This document shows, piece by piece, positions 43,899-54,645 of a DNA stretch of 64,000 nt (the stretch's first letter is position 1; the number at the start of each line of letters is the position of its first letter). This stretch comes from Austropuccinia psidii. Its lineage: Eukaryota > Basidiomycota > Pucciniomycetes > Pucciniales > Sphaerophragmiaceae. The notes under the pieces are model-generated. The model made no database searches. It worked only from the letters and a program-made list of their open reading frames with translations, and was not told the origin of the DNA. Position numbers and translations under genes: made by a program. The stretch covers positions 44,793,967 through 44,857,966 of the forward strand of contig JALGQZ010000009.1 in assembly GCA_023105745.1 (NCBI GenBank), read 5' to 3'.

Positions 43899-45957
43899 TA
43901 TGTTACATCTCCAGGAAGCTGAAAGATTCAGAAGCCAGGTATGGGGCCACCCAGACAGGATGTCTATGTCTAGTCTGGGCTCTAGAAAAACTCCATTATT
44001 ACTTGGAGGGTGCAGTCTTTGAAGTCTACACAGACTGCACAGCCTTGAAGTCTTTACTAAACATGAAGACTACTAATAGACACATGCTGAGATGGCAAAT
44101 AGCCATCCAGGAGTATAGAGGGAACATGACCATCATATACAAGGAAGGTAAAAGCCATACCAATGCAGATGGCCTTAGCAGATGGCCACTAGACAATGTC
44201 AAAAGCAATCCAGCTTATGACCCTGAAGTTGCTGCAAAAATTCCTATCCATTTTATGGAAATAGATAGGAAGAAGAACTTCAGATTCTCTGAATGGGCAC
44301 CAGGGAGTGGTACCCTTGACAGTGGAAACACTGATTCAGAAGGGACAGAAACCCCCATACTGGGAATAAGCTCCTCAGAACTGCACAATGAATTTTTCAA
44401 TGCAGTACTGAAATCTTATGCTAAACACAAACAGTGTAGCATACTACTCCAACTCCTTCAACAAAAATACAGGAGCCCAGAACTGGAAACCCAGCTGGAG
44501 GAACCCTGGTTGAGGGCCTATAAGGACAATAAATTCTTCCTTATAGATGGCCTGATTTATCACAGAGAAAAGCACACCAGTGCACTCACAGTGATAGACA
44601 GAGACCACATCTCTTTAATCCTGCAGGAATGCCATGACTGCCCCTACATGGGACACATGAGTGAGGACAGGACTAAGGAGAGGGTAACAAGCACAGCTTG
44701 GTGGCCCAAGTGGGAGCAAGAGTTGAGTGAATACATAAACACTTGTGAAAGATGCCAAAAGGCAAATAGAAAACATGGGAAAAATATGGGTTGCTTCAAC
44801 ACATAGAAGAACCCAAACACCCATGGGAAACCATCAACATGGACTGGGTCACAGGACTTGTCCCAGGAGGCAAAGAAAACTACAATGCCTGCCTAATCAT
44901 AGTTGATAGGTTCAGCAAGAGCATGAGATGTCTACCATGCCATAAAGAGGACACAGCCATGGACACTGCTATGTTATTTTGGAATAACATCATATCCACC
45001 TGTGGAGTCCCTAAGATCATAATTAGTGACAGGGACCCAAAATTCACATCTGAATTTTGGACCAATTTATATGACATGCTAGGCACCAAGCTTGCTTTTT
45101 CCACAGCTTACCATCCACAAACAGATGGCCTAGCTGAGAGGATGATCCAAACAATGGAGGACATCCTCAGGAGGTTCTGTGCCTATGGCATGGAATACAA
45201 GGACCATGAGGGATATACCCATGATTGGGTCACCCTCTTACCAGCAGTCCAACTGGCTTATAATACAAGCCAGCACTCTACCACAGGAAAAACACCTGCA
45301 CTGGTAGAGAAAGGGTGGAATCCCCTGTTAGCTGTGGATCACTTGAAGAAAAATCTTCTGACCATCCACCCCACAGCCAAAGAATTCCATTATATGTGGA
45401 AGAAAGCCTGTGATACTGCTGCCAAATGCATAGCTGAGGCCAAAGAGTATAATAAGCAAAGGTGGGACAAATCACAAATGGAACCTGACTTCAAGGAAGG
45501 GGACCAGGTGTTAGTATCTACACTGAACTTTAACAATCTCAAAGGACCAAAGAAGATGAGAGACTCATTTGTAGGGCCCTTCACTATCATTAAGTTGATA
45601 GGGAAGAATGCAGTAGAGGTCAAGCTCACTGAGGAGTTTTCTAGGAAACACCCAGTCTTTCCAGTGAGCCTGGTCAAACCATACTTCCAGACAGAAGAGG
45701 ATAAATTCCCCTCCAGGAAGAAGAACACCACTCCACCAGAAATAGTGGAAGTAGAAGACTCTCCTGGACCTGTGAGTAAAATTATCAGGGCCAGAAAAAT
45801 CAGACTTAATGGGAAAGATCAGAGACAATATCTAGTCAGATTCAAGAACCAGACAGCAGACAAAGACAAATGGTTGGCAGAGGATGCCATACCAGATGGG
45901 AACCTTTATTTAAGGAGATTCAGAGCCTCTAGGAGGACTGAACAGTCTCATCAATGA
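43899..45957 (+). pseudogene. pol: RNase H end, integrase and chromodomain of copy D
   Basis: RNase [41 protein letters not shown]. Integrase finger [15 protein letters not shown] (44630-44765). A one-base loss in an A run near 44782 shifts the frame. The core and C-terminus are open from 44791 to 45957: [37 protein letters not shown] (all three catalytic residues present), [11 protein letters not shown], then chromodomain [31 protein letters not shown]. It ends with the normal TGA inside the inverted repeat 45947-45961 and a purine tract before the LTR. Confidence 0.9.
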
Positions 45958-45981
45958 TGAGCCTTTTTTAGAGGGAGGGTA

Positions 45982-47377
45982 TGTCAGCCTGTGACTCAAA
46001 ACCAGAGCACAAGCATGACAGCCAAAATACCATAAACCAATGGTATAGCCAAGATACCACCAAAACATGGAACTGAGCCAAATTAGCTCAAAAGGTATCA
46101 AAAGAAAGAGGAAACTCACCTCTTTCTGAAAATATAAGTCCCATCACCATAGGACAAGGAATAACAAAGTTATTCCTGCTCAAAGTTATTTCTGAGCATA
46201 AACCTTAATTTTCACCTCTCATCTAAAATCTAGAAGGAGAGGCTTAACCCCATCAAATTGGTATTCAAAATGAAGCTCTAAGCCAGGGCTATCTAATGGT
46301 GCCAGCCAAACTGAGCTAGCACCAGTATTACTTGAGTTATGGTCAAATTCAGACCAAATAAGGGTGAACAAAACATTCACCTCTCATCTAACTTTTACAG
46401 TTTTAGTGTGAGATCAGGGCTATCTGATGGTGCCATCCATTTCCTCATAACTCAACTACAACAGAAGTTATTGGCCAAACAAGCTTAATACAGCTTTTGA
46501 CCAGACCACGCCAACGTACAAAAATACTTGTACATGGGATAACTTTGTCATATCTAATGATAACCATGTCAAGTTGGGTACCATTGTGTAGAGCTCATAC
46601 AGGGCTATTCAATGAACCAACTTTGAGCTTGATATCTCAAAAACTGACAGAGTTATGACCATTTTAAGGTCAAAATCCCACCTGCTGTCAGATGCAGCCT
46701 TACCATGGGATAATATCCCATAACCATGAAAGTGAGGTGTCAAACAGACAAAGAAGCATGTTTTTACTTCAATACCTCATATGTCAGTCAATACTGGGGT
46801 CCCATACAGTTTCTGTACAGCATTCTACGCGTCATACACGTCAGAATCAGGCTGTGAGGTCCCCAGATGAAAATTTTCACCCTGTATTGGTGAAAACTGC
46901 CCAGATGTGGTTTCAAAACCACATCTGAGCCCAATACAGGGTATACAGACTGTTTGCAAACCACAAGCCTGTCATAGAGAGTGAAAAATCTTCACTTCCT
47001 CTACGTGGAAAGGTCTAGCAGCCTTTCCACCTCAATTTCAGGATAAAAGGAGGGTTTTTCACAGCCAAAACCCTTTCCTCATCCTGCTCTTGACTAACCT
47101 ACGTAGTAAACTGTCAAAAACAGTTTTACTCTTGGTTAAATAATCAGGTATAATTATAATCTTTAATTATTGTAGACTTTATTATTGTAATCCAACAGAT
47201 AAAGCCTGCACCCAGGGTTCTCAATAGCGCTCACCACCACTATTTCTCAATAGTAGAACCCTTTTATCTTATTATAAACCCTTATAAATCTTTTTAAAAT
47301 CATTTTCTGCCGTGTCACATACACAGTTAAAGTTGTAATTAGCCTAGTTATACCTTTATCATAGTATCATCCTGACA
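45982..47377 (+). repeat. 3' LTR of copy D (Fam1), 1396 bp
   Basis: Same ends as the 5' LTR. It lacks exactly 34 bp after GTGAGAT (near 46414) that both the 5' LTR and copy A's LTR have, which accounts for the full length difference. Followed by TSD GGTCT. Confidence 0.95.
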
Positions 47378-47382
47378 GGTCT

Positions 47383-48347
47383 TCTCCTGACCCAGAAAGC
47401 TCTTGATGTGTAAGTAGGAGTTCATGGACCCCTTCCAAAGGCTTGGGAATATTTCCCACCCCTTTTCTTTGACTGCTCTGAACCAATTTTTGTATTGGCA
47501 TTGATATATTTCTATTTCTGCCACTTGAAAATGGTTCAGCCCTGGAAATATTATCATGAATCCGTTCAGGCTCAGAATTCATGTCAAACTCTGTGGGTAC
47601 AGATCTTGGGGAATAGGGGGAAACTCTGGCATCCTCCAAATGTGTCTTTCTTGAGGAAGAATTGGCACTTCTGGATTTGGCCTTGCCTCTTCCTTGTCCA
47701 CATCCATCTGGTTGGACTGAATAGTTGCTTCCATTTCTGGTATGCACCATTTTCACGTCAATTCAAAGATAAAAAGGTGAAATATAAGATAAACACACAC
47801 CTTTTGGTGGTAATTTATTCTTTTCTGAGTTAAATAAGGTGCCTCTTTTAGCAATTTTCACCTCAATACTGTCTTCAGATTTTGCTTCTGAAGATTCTGA
47901 ACTAGTGATATATTCTTTACCGAGTCTGTTGCCAGCTGCACAGTATCTGATTAAAGACACCAGAAAAATTATAAAAGAGAAAAAATTATTTTTTATACTT
48001 TTTTAAAATATTTTGAAAGAATTTTTATAAGTTTTATATTTTCTAATATTAAAAAAATTACTCTTTCTAAAGAAAAAAATAAAAATTTAAGATTTTGAAT
48101 CAAAATAAATTCACAGTAACTCAAAGAATAATTTGTTAAGTTTTTGGATGTAAAAAAGCCACATGTAAAAGCAGATAAAATTAAACCAAATTCCTCTATG
48201 GAAAAGATTTCCAAAACAATTTCAAAAATAAAAATTATTTCAACTTTAAAATGAAAGAAAAAAATATTATTAAATTAATAAATTTTAGAGCTTAAAAATA
48301 TATTGAATAAGGGTACAAGGTTCAAAAAACACGGCCAGGCCCCCAAA
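47383..48347 (-). pseudogene. gag: Gag start and leader of copy G (minus strand)
   Basis: Minus-strand reading gives MVHTRNGSNYSVQPDGCGQ, a Ser/Arg-rich segment and HELLLTHQELSGSGED up to the D insertion, matching copy I (48792-49169). Upstream (47960-47763, minus) is an acidic open stretch, SSESSEAKSEDSIEVKIAKR and LFNSEKNKLPPK, then a donor-like AAAAG|GTGTGT and, after the gag ATG, the acceptor CTATTCAG. Here removing the intron would join the leader frame to gag itself. The TGTCT exon start seen in F is also present, but the acceptor AG is GG. Confidence 0.65.
48333..48345 (-). promoter_or_regulatory. Primer-binding site of copy G
   Basis: Plus strand GGCCAGGCCCCCA, that is TGGGGGCCTGGCC on the element's strand, two bases from the LTR. 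It confirms that the LTR starting at 48348 is G's 5' LTR. Confidence 0.75.
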
Positions 48348-48650
48348 TGTAAGATGTGACTATGAAACTGAAGATAATATTACTATTAATCAAAAGTACT
48401 ATGTCTGTTCTTATGAAATATAATAATAAAATATTATTATACCCACAATTAAATAATTAAAGAATTATTTCTTTCACGTGTAAAACACTACTAGTGATTT
48501 TAACAGTGAGTAGTCATTGTCTAAAAGAATCAATTACAAGAAGATTTTAATAATAAAAGTTCTTTTAGTAAAATAATAGAATTACTTTAATATATAATTA
48601 TCTTTTGCAAGAATAATTATAAATATAATTCTTGAAGAAAACTAATTAAC
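48348..48650 (-). repeat. Truncated 5' LTR of copy G
   Basis: Plus strand TGTAAGATGTGACTATGAAAC..., aligning with the first 300 bp of 13133-14970. It stops near 48650 (GAAAACTAATTA) and changes abruptly to the plus-strand leader of copy I (ACTAGTTCAGAATCTGAAG). About 1.5 kb of LTR is missing. Confidence 0.88.
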
Positions 48651-50712
48651 TAGTTCAGAATCTGAAGACATTATTGAGGTGCAAATTGCAAAAAGAGGCA
48701 GCTTATTTAACTCAGAAAAGAATAAATTACCACCAAAACGTGTGTGTTTTATCTTATATTTTCACCTTTTATCTTTAACATTGACATGAAAATGGTGCAT
48801 ACCAGAAATGGAAGCAACTATTCAGTCCAACCAGATGGATGTGGACAAGTAAGAAGCAATACTAAATCCAGAAGTTCCAATTCTTCCTCAAGAAAGACAC
48901 ATTTGGAGGATGCCAGAGTTGCCCCCCATTCCCCAAGGTCTGTACACACAGATTTCGACATGAATTCTGAGTCTGAACTGATTCATGGCAATATTTCCAG
49001 GGCTGAACCATTTCCAGGTGGCAGCAATAGATATATATCAATTCCAGTACAAAAATTGGTTCAGAGCAGCCAAAGAAGAGGAGTGGGAAATATGCCTAAG
49101 CTTTTGGCAAGAGGCCATGAACTCCTACTTACACATAAAGAGCTTTCTGGGTCAGGAGAAGACCATTGAGCTCTTATGAGGTTGGAGCCCATTGTCTTTC
49201 AAAGACAAGGTCAGAAAGATAAAGAATTTGTTGAACAACCATAGTATTTTATCCATAGACCAGAAGAAACAATTGGAAATGACTCCAGCTTTGGAGACAG
49301 AGGCCCCAGTGGTGTCTACCAGCTCCAAACCAGCTCCAGAAGCATCCAAGTACAATCCCAAAGGACCTCAGAAGAAGCAGAGAGGTGCCAAAAACCATCA
49401 AAGCAAGGGCAAAGGCAAAGCCAATTGGCACAGACCTTACTTACCCACAAGGGTACAGGATCCCCAAATTGGAGCCTTCAGAAGTAGACAGTGTCTCCAA
49501 TATGGCCAGAACTCTGATTGAATTCACAGCAAAAGAGCAGGAAAGGATGAACTGGACTTTTCCACGCAAATAATAGATGAAATACACCTTGTTAAATCTA
49601 GTATTGATGTAGAACTTGACAAATTTGATGCAAAGTTAAATAAAACATTGGACATGAGTGAATTAAAAAGAAATGACAAAAGGTATACTGAACTGTATCA
49701 ATTGATAAATTTTAGACTTGATTCCATCATCAATACATGTGACAGCATTGAGAGTAAATGTGAAAGTTATGAAATGGGAGATATCTCCATTTTTAACATT
49801 AATGATAAACTTAAAATTATAAAAGATTATATCTTAGAAATAGCTGAGAATACTAATCAATTTGCTACACATTAAGCAAAAAGTGACAGTTAAATGTAGA
49901 AGTTAAAGAATGAAATCATTGCAAATGTAGAACAAATTCATAAGAATTATGAACCACATATGCCAAGACATTCTACACCTTTGAATTAAGAAAAACTTTC
50001 TGTTAAAGAAAGTTTGACCACATTCTTAGGAGAAAATGTCCTCTCTACAAAAGATATTCCCAAATTGGAAAAATGGCCAACATTCTCTGGTGAAGGTGAA
50101 TACAGCCATATTTAGTTCATGAGAAGTATTGATATGTTGCAGCAGGACTTTCATCTACCTGATGAAATTATGGTGGGAAAATTAAACCATCTGTTTACCA
50201 AAACCACAAAGAAATGGTATTACAAGATGAAACTAGATTATTTAAAACATGGTTGGTCTTGGTGGAAATATTAAGTAATTACCAAATGGGCCAATAATTC
50301 TTGGAGGTTTAATATAGAAAATGATTTTGAAACTGCCATTTTTAACTCAGAGAAAGATAAACCACTTACTCGTTTCTTCAAGCAAAAATGCAGATTATCT
50401 GATTTACACCCAGATATTTCTGACATTATGATTAATCTGAAATTATTAAGAAATTGTGGAGGAAAAATGGAACATGCTATCAAGTGCAGATGTGTAGAAC
50501 CCTGTTCAACAGAGGACTACATATATGCAATGGAAGATATCATTACTAGAACAAGAATTGGTAAAACTTGGACTAAAATCTCTATGGAGTCCAAAATGGT
50601 CCCAAAGATTTCCAAAGAGGATACAAAAGCTGAAATACCTGTTTTGAAGTGTCATAAATGTGGAAGTACTTCACATTTAGCCAGCACTTGCACCAAGAAA
50701 ACAAAAAATTAA
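48651..50712 (+). pseudogene. gag: gag and overlapping ORF1 of copy I
   Basis: Gag frame: ATG 48792 (MVHTRNGSNYSVQPDGCGQ) to a stop at 49167-49169. The ORF1 frame overlaps (48985-49521), with AAIDIYQFQYKNWFRAAKEE and WQEAMNSYLHIKSFL, interrupted by TGA at 49177-49179 and shifted near 49440, then PQGYRIPKLEPSEVDS. Further gag: helical segment 49648-49875, capsid WPTFSGEGEYSHI near 50080 with stops at about 50115 and 50272, zinc knuckle CHKCGSTSHLASTC near 50649-50691. Confidence 0.75.
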
Positions 50713-53078
50713 TGAAGTTCAAGTCATTGAAGAAGTTCAGTGTACTGAAGAGAAAGAAGAATCTGATCTAGAATACGAAGTCTCTGAGGATTAACCAGTA
50801 GAGGACTATCCCATTGGAAACATTACAGATTTCTTTGAGGTCACAGAAGTCCATACTCACTTACCACAGTAAAGTGAGGATTGTCACATCCTGACCAATA
50901 TCCAAGATGCCAAAATGTGCAAAAACAAACCTGCTAGAGGTAAAGGGTACACTGCTGGAGAATCTAGTATCACATCAATACTGATAAATCATATTGAGGC
51001 CAAAGTCAATTTGGATACAGGGGCATTTTGTACCTGTGTGGGCAAAGATTATCTTAAAGCCATAACCCCTGGATGGGAAAATCATCTATTACCAATAGAG
51101 AGTGTACAATTCAGTAGTGTCAGTAATAATATGTACACTTTAGGTATATTGGACACTAATCTTGTATTTCCACACCCAGCAGGAAGTGTTAGAGTGAAGA
51201 CTGAGATTGTGGTAATGGACAATTGCAAATCCCAACACATCATTCTTGGAAATGATTACTTGAATATTTATGGTATTGACATCAATAACCATGAAGACAG
51301 AACTTTCACAATTGGAGAAAACAAAAGGCAAAAATTTGCTTTTTCCAATATGCCAAAACAAATATCAATGGTATCTTCTAAGAAAGATACTCATAAGGAA
51401 GAATTTGTGGCTAATTAAACTGTTGAAGCACAAATTAATCCATCATTTTCACCAAAGATGCGAAATGAACTTATTGATGTTTTATACACATATAATAAGG
51501 CATTTGCCTCGGATAATGAACCATTAGGTGCTATAAAAGGACATAAAGTTGATATTACTCTTGATATTGATAGACCAAATCCTCCAGTACTTAGAAGACC
51601 AGCTTATCCAGCCAGTCCCAGAGCTAGAGAAGCCTTGGAGAAAGATATCCAAGAGTTAATCCAACTTGGTGTACTAAGTAAAGTAGGCCATAATGAAGAA
51701 GTTGAAATGACAACACCTGTTATTATTGCTTGGCATAATGATAAATCAAGGATGGTTGGACATTTTAGAGCATTGAATTCCTACACATCTCCAGATAGGT
51801 AACCAATTCCTAGAATTCAAGAAACCTTGACCCAATTGTCTAAAGCCAAATATATAACACCAATAGATGCATTAAAAGGCTTTCACCAAAATGTTTTGAT
51901 GCCTAAAGCTAAGAAGTTACTTCTAATTATCACTCACTGTGGTATTTATCATTCTCTTAGAATGCAATTTGGTATTAAGAATGCACCATCTCATTATCAA
52001 AGAATGATGAATACCATCTTTCCCACAGAAGTATCTGAAGGATGACTTATCATTTATATTGATGATATCATCATATATTCTGGTTCATGGTCTTTGCACC
52101 TTGAAAAACCTGCAAGAGTACTTCACAAAGTTTCAGAAGTGACTATGAAAATTTCACTCAAGAAATGCAATTTTGGTTTTGAAGAGCTCAAAGAATTAGT
52201 ACATATTGTTGCTGGTTTAAGCTTGGTCGTTGACAAAAATAAAGTAGTAGCAGTGTTACTTAAACCAATACCACAGAATAAGAAAGAAATGATGTCTTTT
52301 CTTGGATTTTTTAGTTACTATAGGCAACACTTGAAAGACTTTGCAATTCTAGTCAAGTCACTTTATAGAATCTGTGATCAACAAACATTATTTGAGATTA
52401 CACAGGAGAGAATTAATGCTTATGAGAAGATAAGGATATCTCCTACAGAAGCACCTTTACTACCCATTCCTGACTGTAACATACCTTTTAAATTGTACAT
52501 TGATGCACATGGAAATGGATTATGGGCAGCCCTACATCAAGTCCAAATTATTGATGAAAAACCTACAGAGGGACCAGTTTGTTACATCTCAAGACAAATC
52601 AAACCAACAGAAGCCCGATATGGTGCAAGCCAAATGGAGCGCTTATGTTTGATATGGGCATTTGAGAAATTGAACTATTACCTCGATGGCAGTGTTTTTG
52701 AAGTGATAACTGCCTGGCGCAAAATCATTTTTTAACATTAAAGCTCCAAACAGACACATGTTGAGATGGAAAACAGCCATTCAAGAATATAGAAGAAACA
52801 TGACTATAGCTCATAAAGCAGGGAACATTCACAAGAATGCTGATGGACTGAGAAGGTGGGCATTCGCCAATACTCCAGATAATCCAGCTTATGTACATTT
52901 GGAAGAAGAACCACAAATCCCAATTGCAGGAATTAACATAACTGATATTGGGACTGAATTCTTTGAAGAAGTCAGAGAATCTTATAAGCAAGATAAAAAT
53001 TGCCATAACTCGACTTCCTCATTAGATAAAGACTGCAAATATACATCTTTAGTCAATGCACTGGATGGAGTTTGGTAG
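50713..53078 (+). pseudogene. pol: Protease, RT and RNase H of copy I
   Basis: Protease NLDTGAFCTCVG near 51009-51045, open 50915-51418. [41 protein letters not shown] at 51800-51802 (Tyr in relatives), [30 protein letters not shown] at 52043-52045 (Trp), YIDD following. The RNase H start [15 protein letters not shown] differs from the usual Gly-rich loop. A frame change near 52715 follows ITAW, where relatives have ITDC. Confidence 0.82.
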
Positions 53079-54645
53079 AATCCCTAATCTGAAGGAAGAT
53101 TTCACTTGTTTGATGGGACTCTTTATCACAGAACCAAACAGTCTTGTGTAATGACATTGTGTATTAGATTGCTTATCAATACCATTCTTCATGAATGCCA
53201 TGATAGCATCTACTGTGGACACCTTTCAGAGGACAGAACACTTGAGAAAGTGAAGAACTGTGCATGGTGTCCATCTTGGAGAAAAGAGACCATTGAGTAT
53301 TGCCATACCTGTGACAGATGTCAAAAAGAAAACAGTATTACAGGCAAGAAATTTGAACTTATGATCCATATTCAAGAACCAAAATCCCCTTGGGAAGTTA
53401 TTCAAATGGACTGGGTCACAGCACCTTCTCCAAGTGGTGACAAGAGTTATAATGCTTGTTTAGTTGTTGTAGCCAGATATGGAAAGACTCTCCTATTCTT
53501 ACCATGTCATAAAGATGACACAGCTATGGATACATCTCTTCTTCTATGGAGTAGAGTTATTTCTCATACAGGATTATTTAAGAATATCATAAGTGTGAGA
53601 GATCCCAAATTCACATCTGCACTTTGTACCAATCTGCATAGACTGTTTGGGACCAAGTTATCCTTTTCTCCAGCATATCACCCTCAAACAGATGAGCTGG
53701 CAGAGAGAATGATTCAGACTTTAGAAGAAATGATCAGGAGATTTTGTGCTTATGGATTTGAGTTCAAATACTCAGATGGCTTTACCCATGACTGGTGCAC
53801 TCTGATACCTGCATTAGAATTAGCATATAAGACATCAGTCCATTCTTCCAATGGTCAAGCTCCTGCTATGTTAGAGAAAGGATGGAATCCAAGACTCCCA
53901 GCAGATACACTGAGGAAAGACTTGATTGACATTCATCCTACAGCTTCCAGCTCCAAACTAATGCTTGATAAGCTGAAACATCATGCAAAACAATGTATGA
54001 ATGATGCTTTTGAATATGCTAATCAGAAGTGGGACAAGAGTCACAAAGTATCAGACTTCAAAGTAGGGGACTTAGTTCTAGTTTCAACCTTGAATTTTAA
54101 TAATATCAAAGGCCCAAAGAAACTTAAAGATTCTGATATAGGAACTTTTGTTATTGTTTCCTTAAATTGAGCCAATGCAGTTCAAGTGGAATTAAGTGGT
54201 GAACTGGAAAATAAACACCCCACCTTTCCAGTCAGCTTGATAAAACCTTATCAACCATCTGAAAAAGAATTGTTTCCTTTAAGGAACCCAACTCTTTTAA
54301 CTGTACCACCAGTGCAACCAGGTGAAGACAGAAAGACAAATAAAGTCATAAAAGAAAGGAGACTTAGGTGTAAAAATCAGAGAGAATATCTTGTCAGATA
54401 GATAAATCCAGTCCATGAAGATGAATGGCTTGCAGAATCAGAAATACGTGACTCAGATAAACTCTTAAGAAGATTTAGACATGAAAGAAGGCCACAAGCC
54501 TGAATATGTCTATAAATGTGCTTTTAATTGCTTGATCACAGTAATGAAAAGAGCATGGACAGTGGCAATTAACCCCCTTTGGGGTCTTTTTCTTCTTTAT
54601 ACCATTGATAAGATTGTAGTATAATTGTTTTTTGGTAGGATGGAA
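53079..54645 (+). pseudogene. pol: Integrase and chromodomain of copy I
   Basis: Open 53106-54170. The finger ECHD..CGH..CHTCDRCQK is intact. MDWVTAPSPSGD has the first Asp. SVRDPKFTS replaces the SDRD of relatives, so the second catalytic Asp is Val. QTDELAERM keeps the Glu. A stop at 54168-54170 (SLN*) precedes the chromodomain-like end (KVIKERRLR, EYLVR*, DEWLAESEI, KLLRRFR) up to about 54500. Then about 145 non-coding bases lead to the LTR; no clear purine tract remains. Confidence 0.82.

Larger units (their letters stand above)
37733..47377 (+). mobile_element. Copy D: Fam1 Ty3/gypsy chromodomain element, complete, TSD GGTCT
   Basis: 9645 bp between GGTCT repeats at 37728-37732 and 47378-47382. 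It has both LTRs, primer site, a leader with two candidate introns, ORF1, gag-pol, purine tract. It is the best-preserved pol in the window: one nonsense codon and two single-base frameshifts, plus a changed RNase H residue. The LTRs differ by a 34-bp gap in the 3' copy and a modest number of substitutions. Inserted in copy G. Confidence 0.95.
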
